Part shown: positions 30,188 to 38,459 of the stretch, in pieces
How the letters are laid out: each line of letters starts with the position of its first letter
Position numbering within the stretch: position 1 is the stretch's first letter
Notes under the pieces: generated by a model
Told to the model about the DNA's origin: nothing
The model's input: the letters and a program-made list of their open reading frames with translations, nothing else
Databases searched by the model: none
Program-made: the position numbers and the translations under genes
Source: an uncultured Roseburia sp.
GTDB taxonomy: Bacteria; Bacillota; Clostridia; Lachnospirales; Lachnospiraceae
Assembly (NCBI GenBank): GCA_947564465.1
Contig: CANOCV010000006.1
Span: forward strand, 1 to 64,000
DNA: 64,000 nucleotides
Direction: 5' to 3'

Positions 30188-31270
30188 TTATTCTAAGAAT
30201 GCAAGACGCTCCTTTGCCGGTGCATATTCGCCGCATTTCTTATAATACTGTATCGCCTGCGCCGTATTGCCAAGGCATTCGCGAACTACTCCCGCATTAT
30301 AATATGCAAGAAACGAATTTGCTCCCTGCATTCTAGCGCGCTCACAGCCTGCGGCACTTAAAAATTCTCCGACCGCAGCGTCAAACATCTCATTATTCAT
30401 ATATATCAATCCCATCAACAGCTTAAAGTCCGCCGTTTCCCCAAATTCGTCATAGATATTTTCAAACATAAGCGCTTCCTTGGCCCGCCCTGCATTCAAC
30501 AGCGCATATCCGTAAGTCTCCACCATATCTATGACATACTCCAATGACGGATTCAAATCAAACGAAAGTCCCCTCGAAAAATACTCTGCCGCCTCCCGAT
30601 AATCCTCCTGCATATAGTAGCTCTTACCGAGCTGATAGAGAATGTACGGATCATCTCCGCCCGTCGCAAGCTCCTGTTTTAAAAGAACAATATTACGCTC
30701 GGCTTTTTCCCGTTTCTGTTTCGGAGTCCCCATATATCCGTCATGCCGGATCGTAATTGGAAGGGATATATAAACATCCGATGCTACTTGCCCATCTCCG
30801 GCCACAGGCAGCAGCTGCTCATGAATTCTCCCATAATATTTGTATCTGCGTCTGTCAAAAACTCTTGCAATGAATTCCTGCTGATAATTTACCTGTCCCT
30901 TCTGTTCTATCTGATTGCGCCTTACAATGCGCCCTATTTTATCGCTGCCGCCCCCCAAAAATCTCTGCACCGCATCTAAATCCATATTCTCAATTACTTC
31001 ATCGCTGTCCAATACAAAAACCAAATCATTGCCCGCTAAAGAAACCGCATAATTTTTTGCCGCGGCAAAATCATCGCGCCATTCAAAAACAGATTTTTTT
31101 AATGTAAATTTCTTTTTTGGATTTTGCCCCCATTCTTCCAGTATTTCAACTGTACCATCCGACGAACCGGTATCCACGACAATCAGCTCTACGGCATAAT
31201 CCCAAAGAGAAACAAGGCAGCGGTTTAGCTTTTCTTTTTCATTTTTTGTAATCATACAAATTGACAGCAT
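30188..31270 (-). CDS. GT2 glycosyltransferase with C-terminal TPR repeats
   Basis: The protein has 360 aa. Residues 1-210 are a GT2 domain of the SunS/WaaE-like class: LSICMITKNEKEKLNRCL, VDTGSSDGT, FVLDSDEVI (the DxD equivalent) and WRDDFAAAKNYA. Residues 215-360 form tetratricopeptide-like helical repeats (YILYQLGKSYYMQEDYREAAEYF, AYYNAGVVRECLGNTAQAIQYYK). This architecture is known from enzymes that glycosylate peptides or proteins, and the TPR part may hold the acceptor. It is the first gene of the operon that continues with two CgeB-type genes and GT8. The start ATG has GAGGGG upstream. Confidence 0.88.
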   Translation of the reverse strand: MLSICMITKNEKEKLNRCLVSLWDYAVELIVVDTGSSDGTVEILEEWGQNPKKKFTLKKSVFEWRDDFAAAKNYAVSLAGNDLVFVLDSDEVIENMDLDAVQRFLGGGSDKIGRIVRRNQIEQKGQVNYQQEFIARVFDRRRYKYYGRIHEQLLPVAGDGQVASDVYISLPITIRHDGYMGTPKQKREKAERNIVLLKQELATGGDDPYILYQLGKSYYMQEDYREAAEYFSRGLSFDLNPSLEYVIDMVETYGYALLNAGRAKEALMFENIYDEFGETADFKLLMGLIYMNNEMFDAAVGEFLSAAGCERARMQGANSFLAYYNAGVVRECLGNTAQAIQYYKKCGEYAPAKERLAFLE

Positions 31271-31296
31271 AATTTTTCCCCTCAGCAGTTATTTTC

Positions 31297-31305
31297 TGTT
31301 ATAAT
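31297..31305 (+). promoter_or_regulatory. Extended -10 promoter for the plus-strand CgeB gene
   Basis: TG-T-TATAAT (31297-31305) stands 69 bp before the ATG at 31374, with no recognisable -35. It lies in the divergent gap next to the minus-strand promoter. Confidence 0.5.
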
Positions 31306-31318
31306 ACACATGACATAT

Positions 31319-31347
31319 ATTATATCGGTTTATTGCCAAAGAAACAA
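31319..31347 (-). promoter_or_regulatory. Sigma-A promoter of the GT2-TPR/CgeB/GT8 operon
   Basis: On the minus strand TTGTTT (31342-31347), a 17-bp spacer and TATAAT (31319-31324). The -10 is embedded in ACCGATATAAT, which resembles a sigma-28 -10, but there is no TAAA at the right distance, so I assign sigma-A. Confidence 0.6.
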
Positions 31348-31373
31348 TAGGCGGTTTTGAACATGAGGTGCTT

Positions 31374-32552
31374 ATGAAGATTTTATATTACTACTGGGGT
31401 GAAAACTCTTCCAAAGATATTACAGAAACCTTCTTTACGCTTGGACATGAAGTGACTGTTTTCAAATATCCACTTGACAACTATCTCTCAGACGTTTCAT
31501 TCTCTCACGCTCTTTCTCTTGAAATTGAAAAGGGAAAGTATGATTTTATATTTACATTTAATTACTTCCCAGTCATTTCGGACACAGCCGAAGCATATTT
31601 CCTAAAATATGCCTGCTGGGTCTACGACTGCCCGCACTTTACGCTTTACTCCAAATCTGTCTCGAATTCATGCAACTATATCTTTTTGTTTGATCAGAAT
31701 ATGGTCTCACAGACGCTTGCCGCGGGAGCCAAGCACGTATATCATCTGCCGCTCGCCGCACATACCGCACGCATACAACGCCAGCTTAATCTATCGCCAA
31801 AATGCTTCACGCCGCCTGAACAATATATAAACGAGATTTCATTTGTAGGAAGCCTATACGAAGATAATATGTATGACAAGATCAACTTTTTACCGGAAGA
31901 ACTGATCGGTTATCTGGACGCAGTCATGTGCATGCAGAAACAGCTTTGGGGAATGGACCTCATCTCCTCGTTAATGGATCAAAAACTTGCTTCCACACTT
32001 TCAAAATATATCAAACTGGAAGAAAACCCAAATCTTCCAAATTTGGACCGGCTGATTTTCGGAGACATGCTTCAAAATAAAATTACCTCCGACGAACGAA
32101 TTACCGCCATAAATTTACTGTCGGAATTTTTTCCTGTCGCACTTTATTCCGGCTCAAAGAGTTCCCTCTGCCCCAAAGCCGACTATCAGGGATATATTTC
32201 CTATAACGACACTATGCCATTTATATTTTTTAAATCTAAAATTAATTTAAATATTACGCTCCGTTCCATCACTTCCGGCATACCGCTGCGCGCCGTAGAT
32301 ATACTCTCCTGCGGCGGTTTTCTGCTCAGCAATTATCAACCGGAGCTTGCCCAATATTTCGAAGCCGGAACAGACTATATTTATTTTGAAGATTTTGAAG
32401 ATATGCTGGGTAAGGCAGATTATTTTCTGCGACACGATAAAGAACGGGAAGAGATTGCCGGAAACGGCTTCCGAAAAATAAGTCAAGAATTAACTTATGC
32501 AAGACAAGTCGAAAAAATGTTCTCAAAGATCATGAATATCTGCGAAGCTTAA
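31374..32552 (+). CDS. CgeB-type glycosyltransferase, subfamily A
   Basis: The protein has 392 aa from the ATG at 31374 (MKILYYYWGENSS), with GAGGTG just upstream; a GTG two codons earlier is less likely. N-terminal features are FTFNYFPVISD, WVYDCPH and LFDQNMV. The donor half has KINLNITLRSITSGIPLR and DILSCGGFLLSNYQ (about residues 286-320), ending with a helical HDKEREEIAGNGFRK tail. It is nearest in motif sequence to the gene at 39672. It stands alone on the plus strand, divergent from the four-gene operon. The length equals that of its paralogues at 38460 and 39672, which suggests recent duplication. Confidence 0.84.
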   Translation: MKILYYYWGENSSKDITETFFTLGHEVTVFKYPLDNYLSDVSFSHALSLEIEKGKYDFIFTFNYFPVISDTAEAYFLKYACWVYDCPHFTLYSKSVSNSCNYIFLFDQNMVSQTLAAGAKHVYHLPLAAHTARIQRQLNLSPKCFTPPEQYINEISFVGSLYEDNMYDKINFLPEELIGYLDAVMCMQKQLWGMDLISSLMDQKLASTLSKYIKLEENPNLPNLDRLIFGDMLQNKITSDERITAINLLSEFFPVALYSGSKSSLCPKADYQGYISYNDTMPFIFFKSKINLNITLRSITSGIPLRAVDILSCGGFLLSNYQPELAQYFEAGTDYIYFEDFEDMLGKADYFLRHDKEREEIAGNGFRKISQELTYARQVEKMFSKIMNICEA

Positions 32553-32629
32553 TTCTTATTCTGTCGTTATGTATTGCTGTAATTGTCGTTTATGCACTTT
32601 ACGATGTCAAAAATATCCTTCCCGTATTA

Positions 32630-32888
32630 TTATTTAAAATACTGATACGCCAAATAAGCGACTGCGCCGACAACCGCCACTGTACCAAATATTGCCTTCA
32701 AATACGCTTTCATCCCCCACGGTTTATGCTTCTTAAGCGTTTCCCTTCTGCTTTCTATCTTCTTCTACACTCATGAGCTCCGCATTATCTATGTGAGTTT
32801 TAACAATGTGCTTTAACGGACCATAAAATTCCTCAAATTCCAACTTCGGTTGCGACGGATAATAATGCTCATCCAAACTCTTGCACAA
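32630..32888 (-). pseudogene. Frameshifted small membrane protein remnant
   Basis: On the minus strand one frame reads SLDEHYYPSQPKLEFEEFYG and then PLKHIVKTHIDNAELMSVEEDRK before a stop at 32733-32735. The next frame continues with RRETLKKHKPWGMKAYLK and a membrane helix AIFGTVAVVGAVAYLAYQYFK to a stop at 32630-32632. Joined, they would give a protein of about 85 residues with a charged cytoplasmic part and one C-terminal helix. The break lies at about 32740-32765. There is a stop directly before the first Leu (32889-32891) and no good start, so the 5' end is probably lost as well. The family is not recognised. Confidence 0.55.
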
Positions 32889-33021
32889 TTATAGTTTCTT
32901 TGATTTTAACATTTTTTCACAGGATACAAGAAACGCACTCTTGTTTTTCTCCGTCCAATGTCATATAGCGGTCAAAACATCATTACCACAACAAAAAAGG
33001 AAAATATTATATGCAGAGGGA

Positions 33022-33624
33022 TTAAAGAAAGCCGCGGTAATTTTCTTCGATAGAATCTATAATTTTCTCATTCCCTAATAAAAGCTGCTCATATATGATT
33101 TCCGTTCTGAGGACACCCTCCACCGCCAAATCATGATCCGCCGCCTTTATCATATTTTTCAATGTTTCGATAAGCTCCGACGGCAAATAGGGATATTTCA
33201 ATTCAATTCTTCTTATAATGTGCAGCGACTGCTTCTTATCGTCGTCGGAGACCGGCTGCGTCTGAACAAGCAGACCGCCGTTTTGTGTTTTGATCACATG
33301 ATAGTCCTCAGGGGCTATCTGCTCAATTACCAGCAGAACATCCTTCTTTGTCAGATTTATGGAACGGATTGCCATGAAAAACTGCCATCCAAAACACACA
33401 CTCGTTAATGTCAAAGAAAACACGAGAATGACAGAAGACAGATGGAAAATATTTCTTACGGGGTTATTCATGATAGGAACATCATAGTGCAGGCCTATTA
33501 TAATTATTATCATACCGGCTGCTAAGGAAGCAAAAGTCTTGGAAACGGCCTGCCGAATCATCTCCCGGCGCAGCCGTCCAATATCCTTTTTATCAAAATC
33601 AATATAATTGAAATGTTTCTTCAT
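33022..33624 (-). CDS. Two-helix membrane protein of unknown function
   Basis: The protein has 200 aa. A basic N-terminus precedes two membrane segments (FASLAAGMIIIIIGLHY and LSSVILVFSLTLTSVCFGWQFFMAI), followed by a soluble C-terminal domain of about 110 residues (KKDVLLVIEQIAPEDYHVIKT ... EIIYEQLLLGNEKIIDSIEEN). The ribosome binding site is weak (AAAAGG). I do not recognise a family. It is a single gene inside the glycosyltransferase island, behind its own promoter and next to the decayed membrane-protein remnant at 32630. Confidence 0.6.
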   Translation of the reverse strand: MKKHFNYIDFDKKDIGRLRREMIRQAVSKTFASLAAGMIIIIIGLHYDVPIMNNPVRNIFHLSSVILVFSLTLTSVCFGWQFFMAIRSINLTKKDVLLVIEQIAPEDYHVIKTQNGGLLVQTQPVSDDDKKQSLHIIRRIELKYPYLPSELIETLKNMIKAADHDLAVEGVLRTEIIYEQLLLGNEKIIDSIEENYRGFL

Positions 33625-33650
33625 ATTCTATTTAGAGCCTTTTTGATTTT

Positions 33651-33680
33651 AATATAATATAGCAGAGAATGAGAAGTCAA
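33651..33680 (-). promoter_or_regulatory. Sigma-A promoter for the membrane protein gene
   Basis: On the minus strand TTGACT (33675-33680), an 18-bp spacer and TATATT (33651-33656), 27 bp before the ATG. Confidence 0.6.
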
Positions 33681-33731
33681 ACACGTAAAAAACGGAACTC
33701 GAAACAACCATATCTCTTATTCTGTCTATAC

Positions 33732-35843
33732 TTATGGTAACTTGCTGGCAAACTCCCACTTCAGCTCCGCCGCGACTTCCAGAAGCTTTACCGGATCGTC
33801 GTCATTCATCTGCATAATTGCCACATCCAATGTCGGCAATGTCTTTTTCAGCTTCTCATTGTCATACCCCGGCGATACCGCCTTTCTCCTCAGCTTCCTA
33901 AGCTTTTGAAGCATTTCAAGAGCAGGAAACGGCTCCTTTGCAATATGGCTTTCCAGGCAGGCATTCACTGCAAACGAATAAAACTGGAGCAACGTATAAT
34001 CCAGAGCATAGCGAAGCTTTTTGTAATTTGGCAGCACATGTATTTTCTCCCATGTACCCTTCATCGCTTCGTACAAACTTCCGCAGTACGATTCCCTGTC
34101 TCTCTTTTTGGACAACGAATCGTCGGTATTTTTGTAGCTGTAAACAACTTCCTTTAAATTTCCGATGTTAAATGCGGCAGCAAACAGGAAATCTAAGAAA
34201 TCCGAATCCTCAAGCATCGGCACATGCTCACGGAAGCGCAGATGATGCTTCTCAATCAGCTCTCTACGGACGAGCTTGCTCCACAGATAACCGCCGCGCA
34301 TAATCAGTCGGCTGCGCTTCTTTGCATTGAGCACTCCGGTATCCTCATCCCCCGTATATAAGACGATCGTATCCTTACCTTCATAGATAAATCCGCCGTC
34401 CACCAGATCGTAGTCGCCCTCCTTCGCCTTTGCATATAAGCGCTCATACATCTTAGTATCCGGCACGTCGTCGCAATCCACGAAGCCGATATACTCTCCG
34501 GTCGCCGCCTCAAGGCCAAGGTTTCTCGCTCCTCCGGCTCTTCGGTTATCCGGCGAGGCAATGACCCGCACGCGGTCCGGATACTGTCTCTGACACTCCC
34601 GAAGAATCGCAAGACTGTTATCCGTAGAACAGTCGTCAATAAAAATAATCTCAATATCCTCAAGCGTCTGGTGCACGAGATTGCCAAGACACCCCTGAAA
34701 CTGCTTTTCTCCATTATAGACCGGCACAATAACGGACACTTTTTTCGGCGGCCGTCCCTCATTGAGATACTCGTAGAGTGAAAGCTCCCCCTTGATATCC
34801 GCCTCAATTATAGATAGCGCCGTATTTGACACCGGAAATTCCGCGAAATATGCCGCGCCCCCCTCCAAAACCTTCTTCCCATGCTGCATAATCAGCGTCC
34901 TGATATTCTTATAATGCTCCAATAAAAGAGGCAGCTCCCTTGAGAAATCCAAAAACCCTCTCTCCCCCCGTTTCTTCTCCTCATGCATAATATAAATCAG
35001 CCGCTCAATCGCAGGAATCTCCCCCCTGATATCCGACGCATTCTCTCTGATATCCGGGCGAATCTTAAGATAGCCGTAAAACAGCTCCTTCGCCTGCGCA
35101 ATCTCCCCGGCCGCAATCAGACTCGTCATAGCCTGCTTAAACTCTATTGTCTCCGCCTTTTCCGATGTGATTCCTATCCGGCATTCCTTATAACGGTATT
35201 TTCTGGCTGCAATCCAGACGTAGAGCATTACCTCGGAAAGAAAACCGTAAACGCGTTTGTGGTACATGTCATAATCCGAAACGTCAATCGCATCCGACGC
35301 CTCGGCAAATATATGAAACAGCCATTCACAGTACTCGTCAAATTTCTCTTTCGTCGTCACCATCAGATTGCCGTAGCAGCACTTATCGTCCGCCATCACC
35401 TTCTCAAATGCCGGATAATCCTTAGGATACAGCTTCTTGATCGCATCCCCCACCGCATTCATATCGGCAATATTATGCGCCTTTGCAAAATTCTCCCTGT
35501 TACTTCCCCCATTCGACAGAAAATCAGAGGTCAGAATATCACAATCCGAAAGCGCTTCCTCATAATCTGCCTGTGTCATAAAACGGCTGCCGTCCTCTGT
35601 AAGGAAATACCGTCTGTAATGACAGATTCCGATTACATCCGCCTCCGTCTCATTCTTCCAAAGCCAGTATAAACCGGTCAGCTCTCCGTAGAGCGGATTT
35701 AAATCGGAAATGTGATCTCCCGTATCGTCGCCCATATAGCCGAGATCCTCCGTAATTGCCCGGCCGACATGCATCGGAACATAGACAGGATCCTCCGGCT
35801 TTTGAAATAATTTGTGGGTCATCGTATATATTTTAACATTCAT
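33732..35843 (-). CDS. DUF4422-GT2 fusion glycosyltransferase
   Basis: The protein has 703 aa. Residues 1-240 match DUF4422, a domain of capsule and glycan enzymes: HISDLNPLYGELTGLYWLWKN and DVIGICHYRRYF, followed by a YHKRVYGFLSEVMLYVW block. Residues about 365-600 are a GT2 domain with VSVIVPVYNGEKQF, IFIDDCSTDNS, GGARNLGLEAATGEYIGFVDCDD and a catalytic-base region MLEDSDFLDF. A helical region of about 100 residues follows. The start overlaps the end of the preceding gene by 11 bp, with AGGAGGAG upstream, so the two are translationally coupled. Two active domains in one chain suggest sequential sugar addition. Confidence 0.86.
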   Translation of the reverse strand: MNVKIYTMTHKLFQKPEDPVYVPMHVGRAITEDLGYMGDDTGDHISDLNPLYGELTGLYWLWKNETEADVIGICHYRRYFLTEDGSRFMTQADYEEALSDCDILTSDFLSNGGSNRENFAKAHNIADMNAVGDAIKKLYPKDYPAFEKVMADDKCCYGNLMVTTKEKFDEYCEWLFHIFAEASDAIDVSDYDMYHKRVYGFLSEVMLYVWIAARKYRYKECRIGITSEKAETIEFKQAMTSLIAAGEIAQAKELFYGYLKIRPDIRENASDIRGEIPAIERLIYIMHEEKKRGERGFLDFSRELPLLLEHYKNIRTLIMQHGKKVLEGGAAYFAEFPVSNTALSIIEADIKGELSLYEYLNEGRPPKKVSVIVPVYNGEKQFQGCLGNLVHQTLEDIEIIFIDDCSTDNSLAILRECQRQYPDRVRVIASPDNRRAGGARNLGLEAATGEYIGFVDCDDVPDTKMYERLYAKAKEGDYDLVDGGFIYEGKDTIVLYTGDEDTGVLNAKKRSRLIMRGGYLWSKLVRRELIEKHHLRFREHVPMLEDSDFLDFLFAAAFNIGNLKEVVYSYKNTDDSLSKKRDRESYCGSLYEAMKGTWEKIHVLPNYKKLRYALDYTLLQFYSFAVNACLESHIAKEPFPALEMLQKLRKLRRKAVSPGYDNEKLKKTLPTLDVAIMQMNDDDPVKLLEVAAELKWEFASKLP

Positions 35844-38310
35844 CTATTTTCTCCTCCTGAAGTTCTCCTAATATCTCAAGAAATTCCTCGGTACGTCTCT
35901 CCCATGTATGAAAACGACGGCTCTTCTCACAACCTCTTTTTGCAATCTGCCTGCGCTTATGCTCATCCGCAAGCAGCTCCTTAATCCGCCCGGCAAGCGC
36001 CTTTCCCTCTCTTAAGTCAAACAACACCAGCTCTTCCCCGTCGGCAAAATTCTTCGTCAGATATCCGCTCTTATCCGACACTGCCACCGTGCCGCACAAA
36101 AGCATATTTGCAATGCGCTCCGTAAAACCGCCCTTATGCCATGACATAATATTTAAGGATATCTTAGAGTCCTGCCAGACCTCCATACTCTCCTCCACCG
36201 ACACCTGCGGATGGCAGATTAAACCGTCATACTTTGAAAGCGGGCTCTTCTTCCAGCTCTCCCCGTAAACGTGTATCGTAAGCCCCTCCTCAAGCAGCGT
36301 CCGCATGACCTTTTCCCGATAATAAGTCATAATCGCAAAACATACCTGCTTCAAATCAAATAACACATTCTTAAAATCCTCGTCATTCAGTTCAATCCCA
36401 TAATCCGCAAGCGCCTGCGCAAACGCCTGCTCCGCGCAAAGGTTCGGATTCTTCTTCATAATCAACAAAAAACGGTTTGCCAGATAACGCTCCCTGGTCT
36501 TCGTATTTTTGATAAACAAAAGGCGCTCCCTGTAATCGTACCATGTTCCTACGAACGTCACGTCAAGCCTGCGCTCCCTCTCCCAAATTGCTCCCTCATG
36601 TGCGGGCAGCCTTCCCGCAGGCGGCAGCAGATAGCATCTTTTTACCTGCTTTCCAAAATACCGCCCCACAAATTCCTGATAATCCCTTCCATGCGTAAAA
36701 ACATAAAATTCCTTTGGCCCCTGTTCCAAATGCTCCTTCATCCAGAGAGGATGATCGAAAATGAAGTGAAACTTCGGCCCGTCTATACAGTCATGCACAT
36801 TCCTTCCGTCCTGCAAATGCACAGAAAACAGATATGTCTGAAATCCCACAATCGCCTGGTAGGTGCGCCCGATAAGCTCCAAAAGCCCCTCGGCGCCCCG
36901 TTTTCCGATATCATAAACCTCCACTTCTTTCCCGGCGCGTCTGAGCGCACAAATAAATGCATCCGCAAAAGAATCCAGTACACTGTAACACGTATCGTCT
37001 CCCCGGTACACAAGAATCGGGCAGCATTTTCTGTAACGCGCCCCAAATTCGCCCTTCCTTGCAATCATCTGCTCCAAAAACGCGGTTCCGTCCTCCACAA
37101 AGCCAATCTCATTGGCCTGCCGCAAAAGCTCCTCTACCTTACCGTTAAACGTTCCCTCCTGCTGCAAATGTCCCGCATGCAGTCCTGCCAGAAAACACTG
37201 CTCCTTATATTTAAGCCAAAGCTCTCTGCACCTTGCAGCCTCCGATCCCTCTTTAAATACCTCATGCCATTGCCCGATTCTTCCCTCTCCCAAAAGATCT
37301 GCATACTGCTGCATACAAAGCCTTCTCTCCCAGCCTGATCTCTTTACCGAAAACAGCTCCCGCAAAAGCCCGCAGTCGCACACCCACAGGTATGGATTGT
37401 CATACTCATCAAAGCCATACTGTTTCAACTCGGCATACATTCTGCCATAAATATTTTCCGGAATTTCTCCCCACTCCAGATATGCGCCGAGCAGATTCAT
37501 CACGCAGTAGCTCTTTAAAAATTTCGCCAAAAGCTCCAGCCGAAAGCACCCCGTCAGACCGCGCTTTTCGTATTCCCGCATTAAAAGAATCTGCACCTGC
37601 ATACTCTGCAAAATGTTCTCCTCAGTTACATGATTAGAGCTTGACCCGCTGCGATTCACATAATGATAAAACGGCTTTTCAAAAATATAGTAGCTGCCGA
37701 CCTCCAGATTTACAACGGACTGCCAATAATTATCCTCATAAAACGTCCCTTCCGGAAAATACAGCTGTTTCTCCCGTATCATCTTAAGACGATAAATTCT
37801 TGCGCCAAAATGCGTATTCGTCCCAAGCAAAATCAGACTCTTTCTCTCCTCATTGCTGTTTACGGCCACCGCATGCTCTCTGACAAGCGTATCCTTCACT
37901 GCCTGAAGCGTCGCAGTGCCGTCCGCCAGGACGGTTTCATTGATATGTCCGCCGCCCGCCATATCACAGCAAAAGGCTTCCGCCGCCTGATAAAGCTTCT
38001 CATACATATCCGGCTCTACATAATCATCCGCATCAAGAAAGCCCACGTATTTCCCCGTGGCATAAGATATTCCGATATTTCTGGCAGCGCCCTGCTTTTT
38101 ATTCTCCTCAAGATTCACGACCATAACCTGATTCGGATAACGCTCCTCAAAGCCCAAAAGCTTCTCTCCCGTCGAATCCGTGGAGGCATCGTTGACAAAA
38201 ATCAGTTCCAGTCCCTCCATCCCGATTGTCTGCGCAAACAGCGACGATGCACACTTTTCTATGGTTCCCTCTGCGTTGTAGCATGGAATGATGATACTTA
38301 TTTTTGTCAT
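35833..38310 (-). CDS. GT2-CgeB fusion glycosyltransferase (subfamily B)
   Basis: The protein has 825 aa. Residues 1-240 form a GT2 domain (ISIIIPCYNAEGTIEKC, FVNDASTDSTGE, GAARNIGISYATGKYVGFLDADD, FPEGTFYEDNYW). Residues about 430-825 form a CgeB-type GT-B part with FHFIFDHPLWMKEHL, SKISLNIMSWHKGGFTERI and GTVAVSDKSGYLTKNFADG, matching subfamily B (the gene at 28986). A middle segment of about 150 helical residues joins them. It is the first gene of an operon with the DUF4422-GT2 gene. The upstream region carries a near-consensus sigma-28 box but no good sigma-A site. Confidence 0.87.
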   Translation of the reverse strand: MTKISIIIPCYNAEGTIEKCASSLFAQTIGMEGLELIFVNDASTDSTGEKLLGFEERYPNQVMVVNLEENKKQGAARNIGISYATGKYVGFLDADDYVEPDMYEKLYQAAEAFCCDMAGGGHINETVLADGTATLQAVKDTLVREHAVAVNSNEERKSLILLGTNTHFGARIYRLKMIREKQLYFPEGTFYEDNYWQSVVNLEVGSYYIFEKPFYHYVNRSGSSSNHVTEENILQSMQVQILLMREYEKRGLTGCFRLELLAKFLKSYCVMNLLGAYLEWGEIPENIYGRMYAELKQYGFDEYDNPYLWVCDCGLLRELFSVKRSGWERRLCMQQYADLLGEGRIGQWHEVFKEGSEAARCRELWLKYKEQCFLAGLHAGHLQQEGTFNGKVEELLRQANEIGFVEDGTAFLEQMIARKGEFGARYRKCCPILVYRGDDTCYSVLDSFADAFICALRRAGKEVEVYDIGKRGAEGLLELIGRTYQAIVGFQTYLFSVHLQDGRNVHDCIDGPKFHFIFDHPLWMKEHLEQGPKEFYVFTHGRDYQEFVGRYFGKQVKRCYLLPPAGRLPAHEGAIWERERRLDVTFVGTWYDYRERLLFIKNTKTRERYLANRFLLIMKKNPNLCAEQAFAQALADYGIELNDEDFKNVLFDLKQVCFAIMTYYREKVMRTLLEEGLTIHVYGESWKKSPLSKYDGLICHPQVSVEESMEVWQDSKISLNIMSWHKGGFTERIANMLLCGTVAVSDKSGYLTKNFADGEELVLFDLREGKALAGRIKELLADEHKRRQIAKRGCEKSRRFHTWERRTEEFLEILGELQEEKIDEC

Positions 38311-38348
38311 TACGCCCTCCCTGGCTCTTTTGCCCGCTCTTTTTTATT

Positions 38349-38376
38349 ATATCGGCAAATACACCAATTTCCTTTA
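38349..38376 (-). promoter_or_regulatory. Candidate sigma-28 promoter of the GT2-CgeB operon
   Basis: On the minus strand TAAA (38373-38376) and GCCGATAT (38349-38356) are separated by 16 bp, one more than the usual 15. The -10 matches the consensus at every position. A TATAAT overlaps it, but no -35 hexamer stands 16-18 bp upstream of that. It lies 39 bp before the start codon. Confidence 0.5.
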
Positions 38377-38381
38377 TTGGG

Positions 38382-38410
38382 TTTACTTTATTTTCAACAA
38401 TTATTATAAT
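38382..38410 (+). promoter_or_regulatory. Promoter of the plus-strand CgeB pair
   Basis: TTTACT (38382-38387), a 17-bp spacer and TATAAT (38405-38410), 50 bp before the TTG start at 38460. It is back to back with the sigma-28-like box of the divergent operon. Confidence 0.5.
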
Positions 38411-38459
38411 ACACTTATAGTACACAAACGAGCAAGTAAATTTCAGGAGGCCACAGGGA

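Noticed and set aside
31319-31347. Sigma-28 promoter before the GT2-TPR operon (ACCGATATAAT)
   Set aside because: No TAAA at 15-16 bp upstream, while TTGTTT-17-TATAAT is a good sigma-A match.
37663-38409. 248-codon open frame antisense to the GT2-CgeB gene
   Set aside because: It overlaps a GT2 domain with intact motifs on the other strand and has no start signal or recognisable domain.
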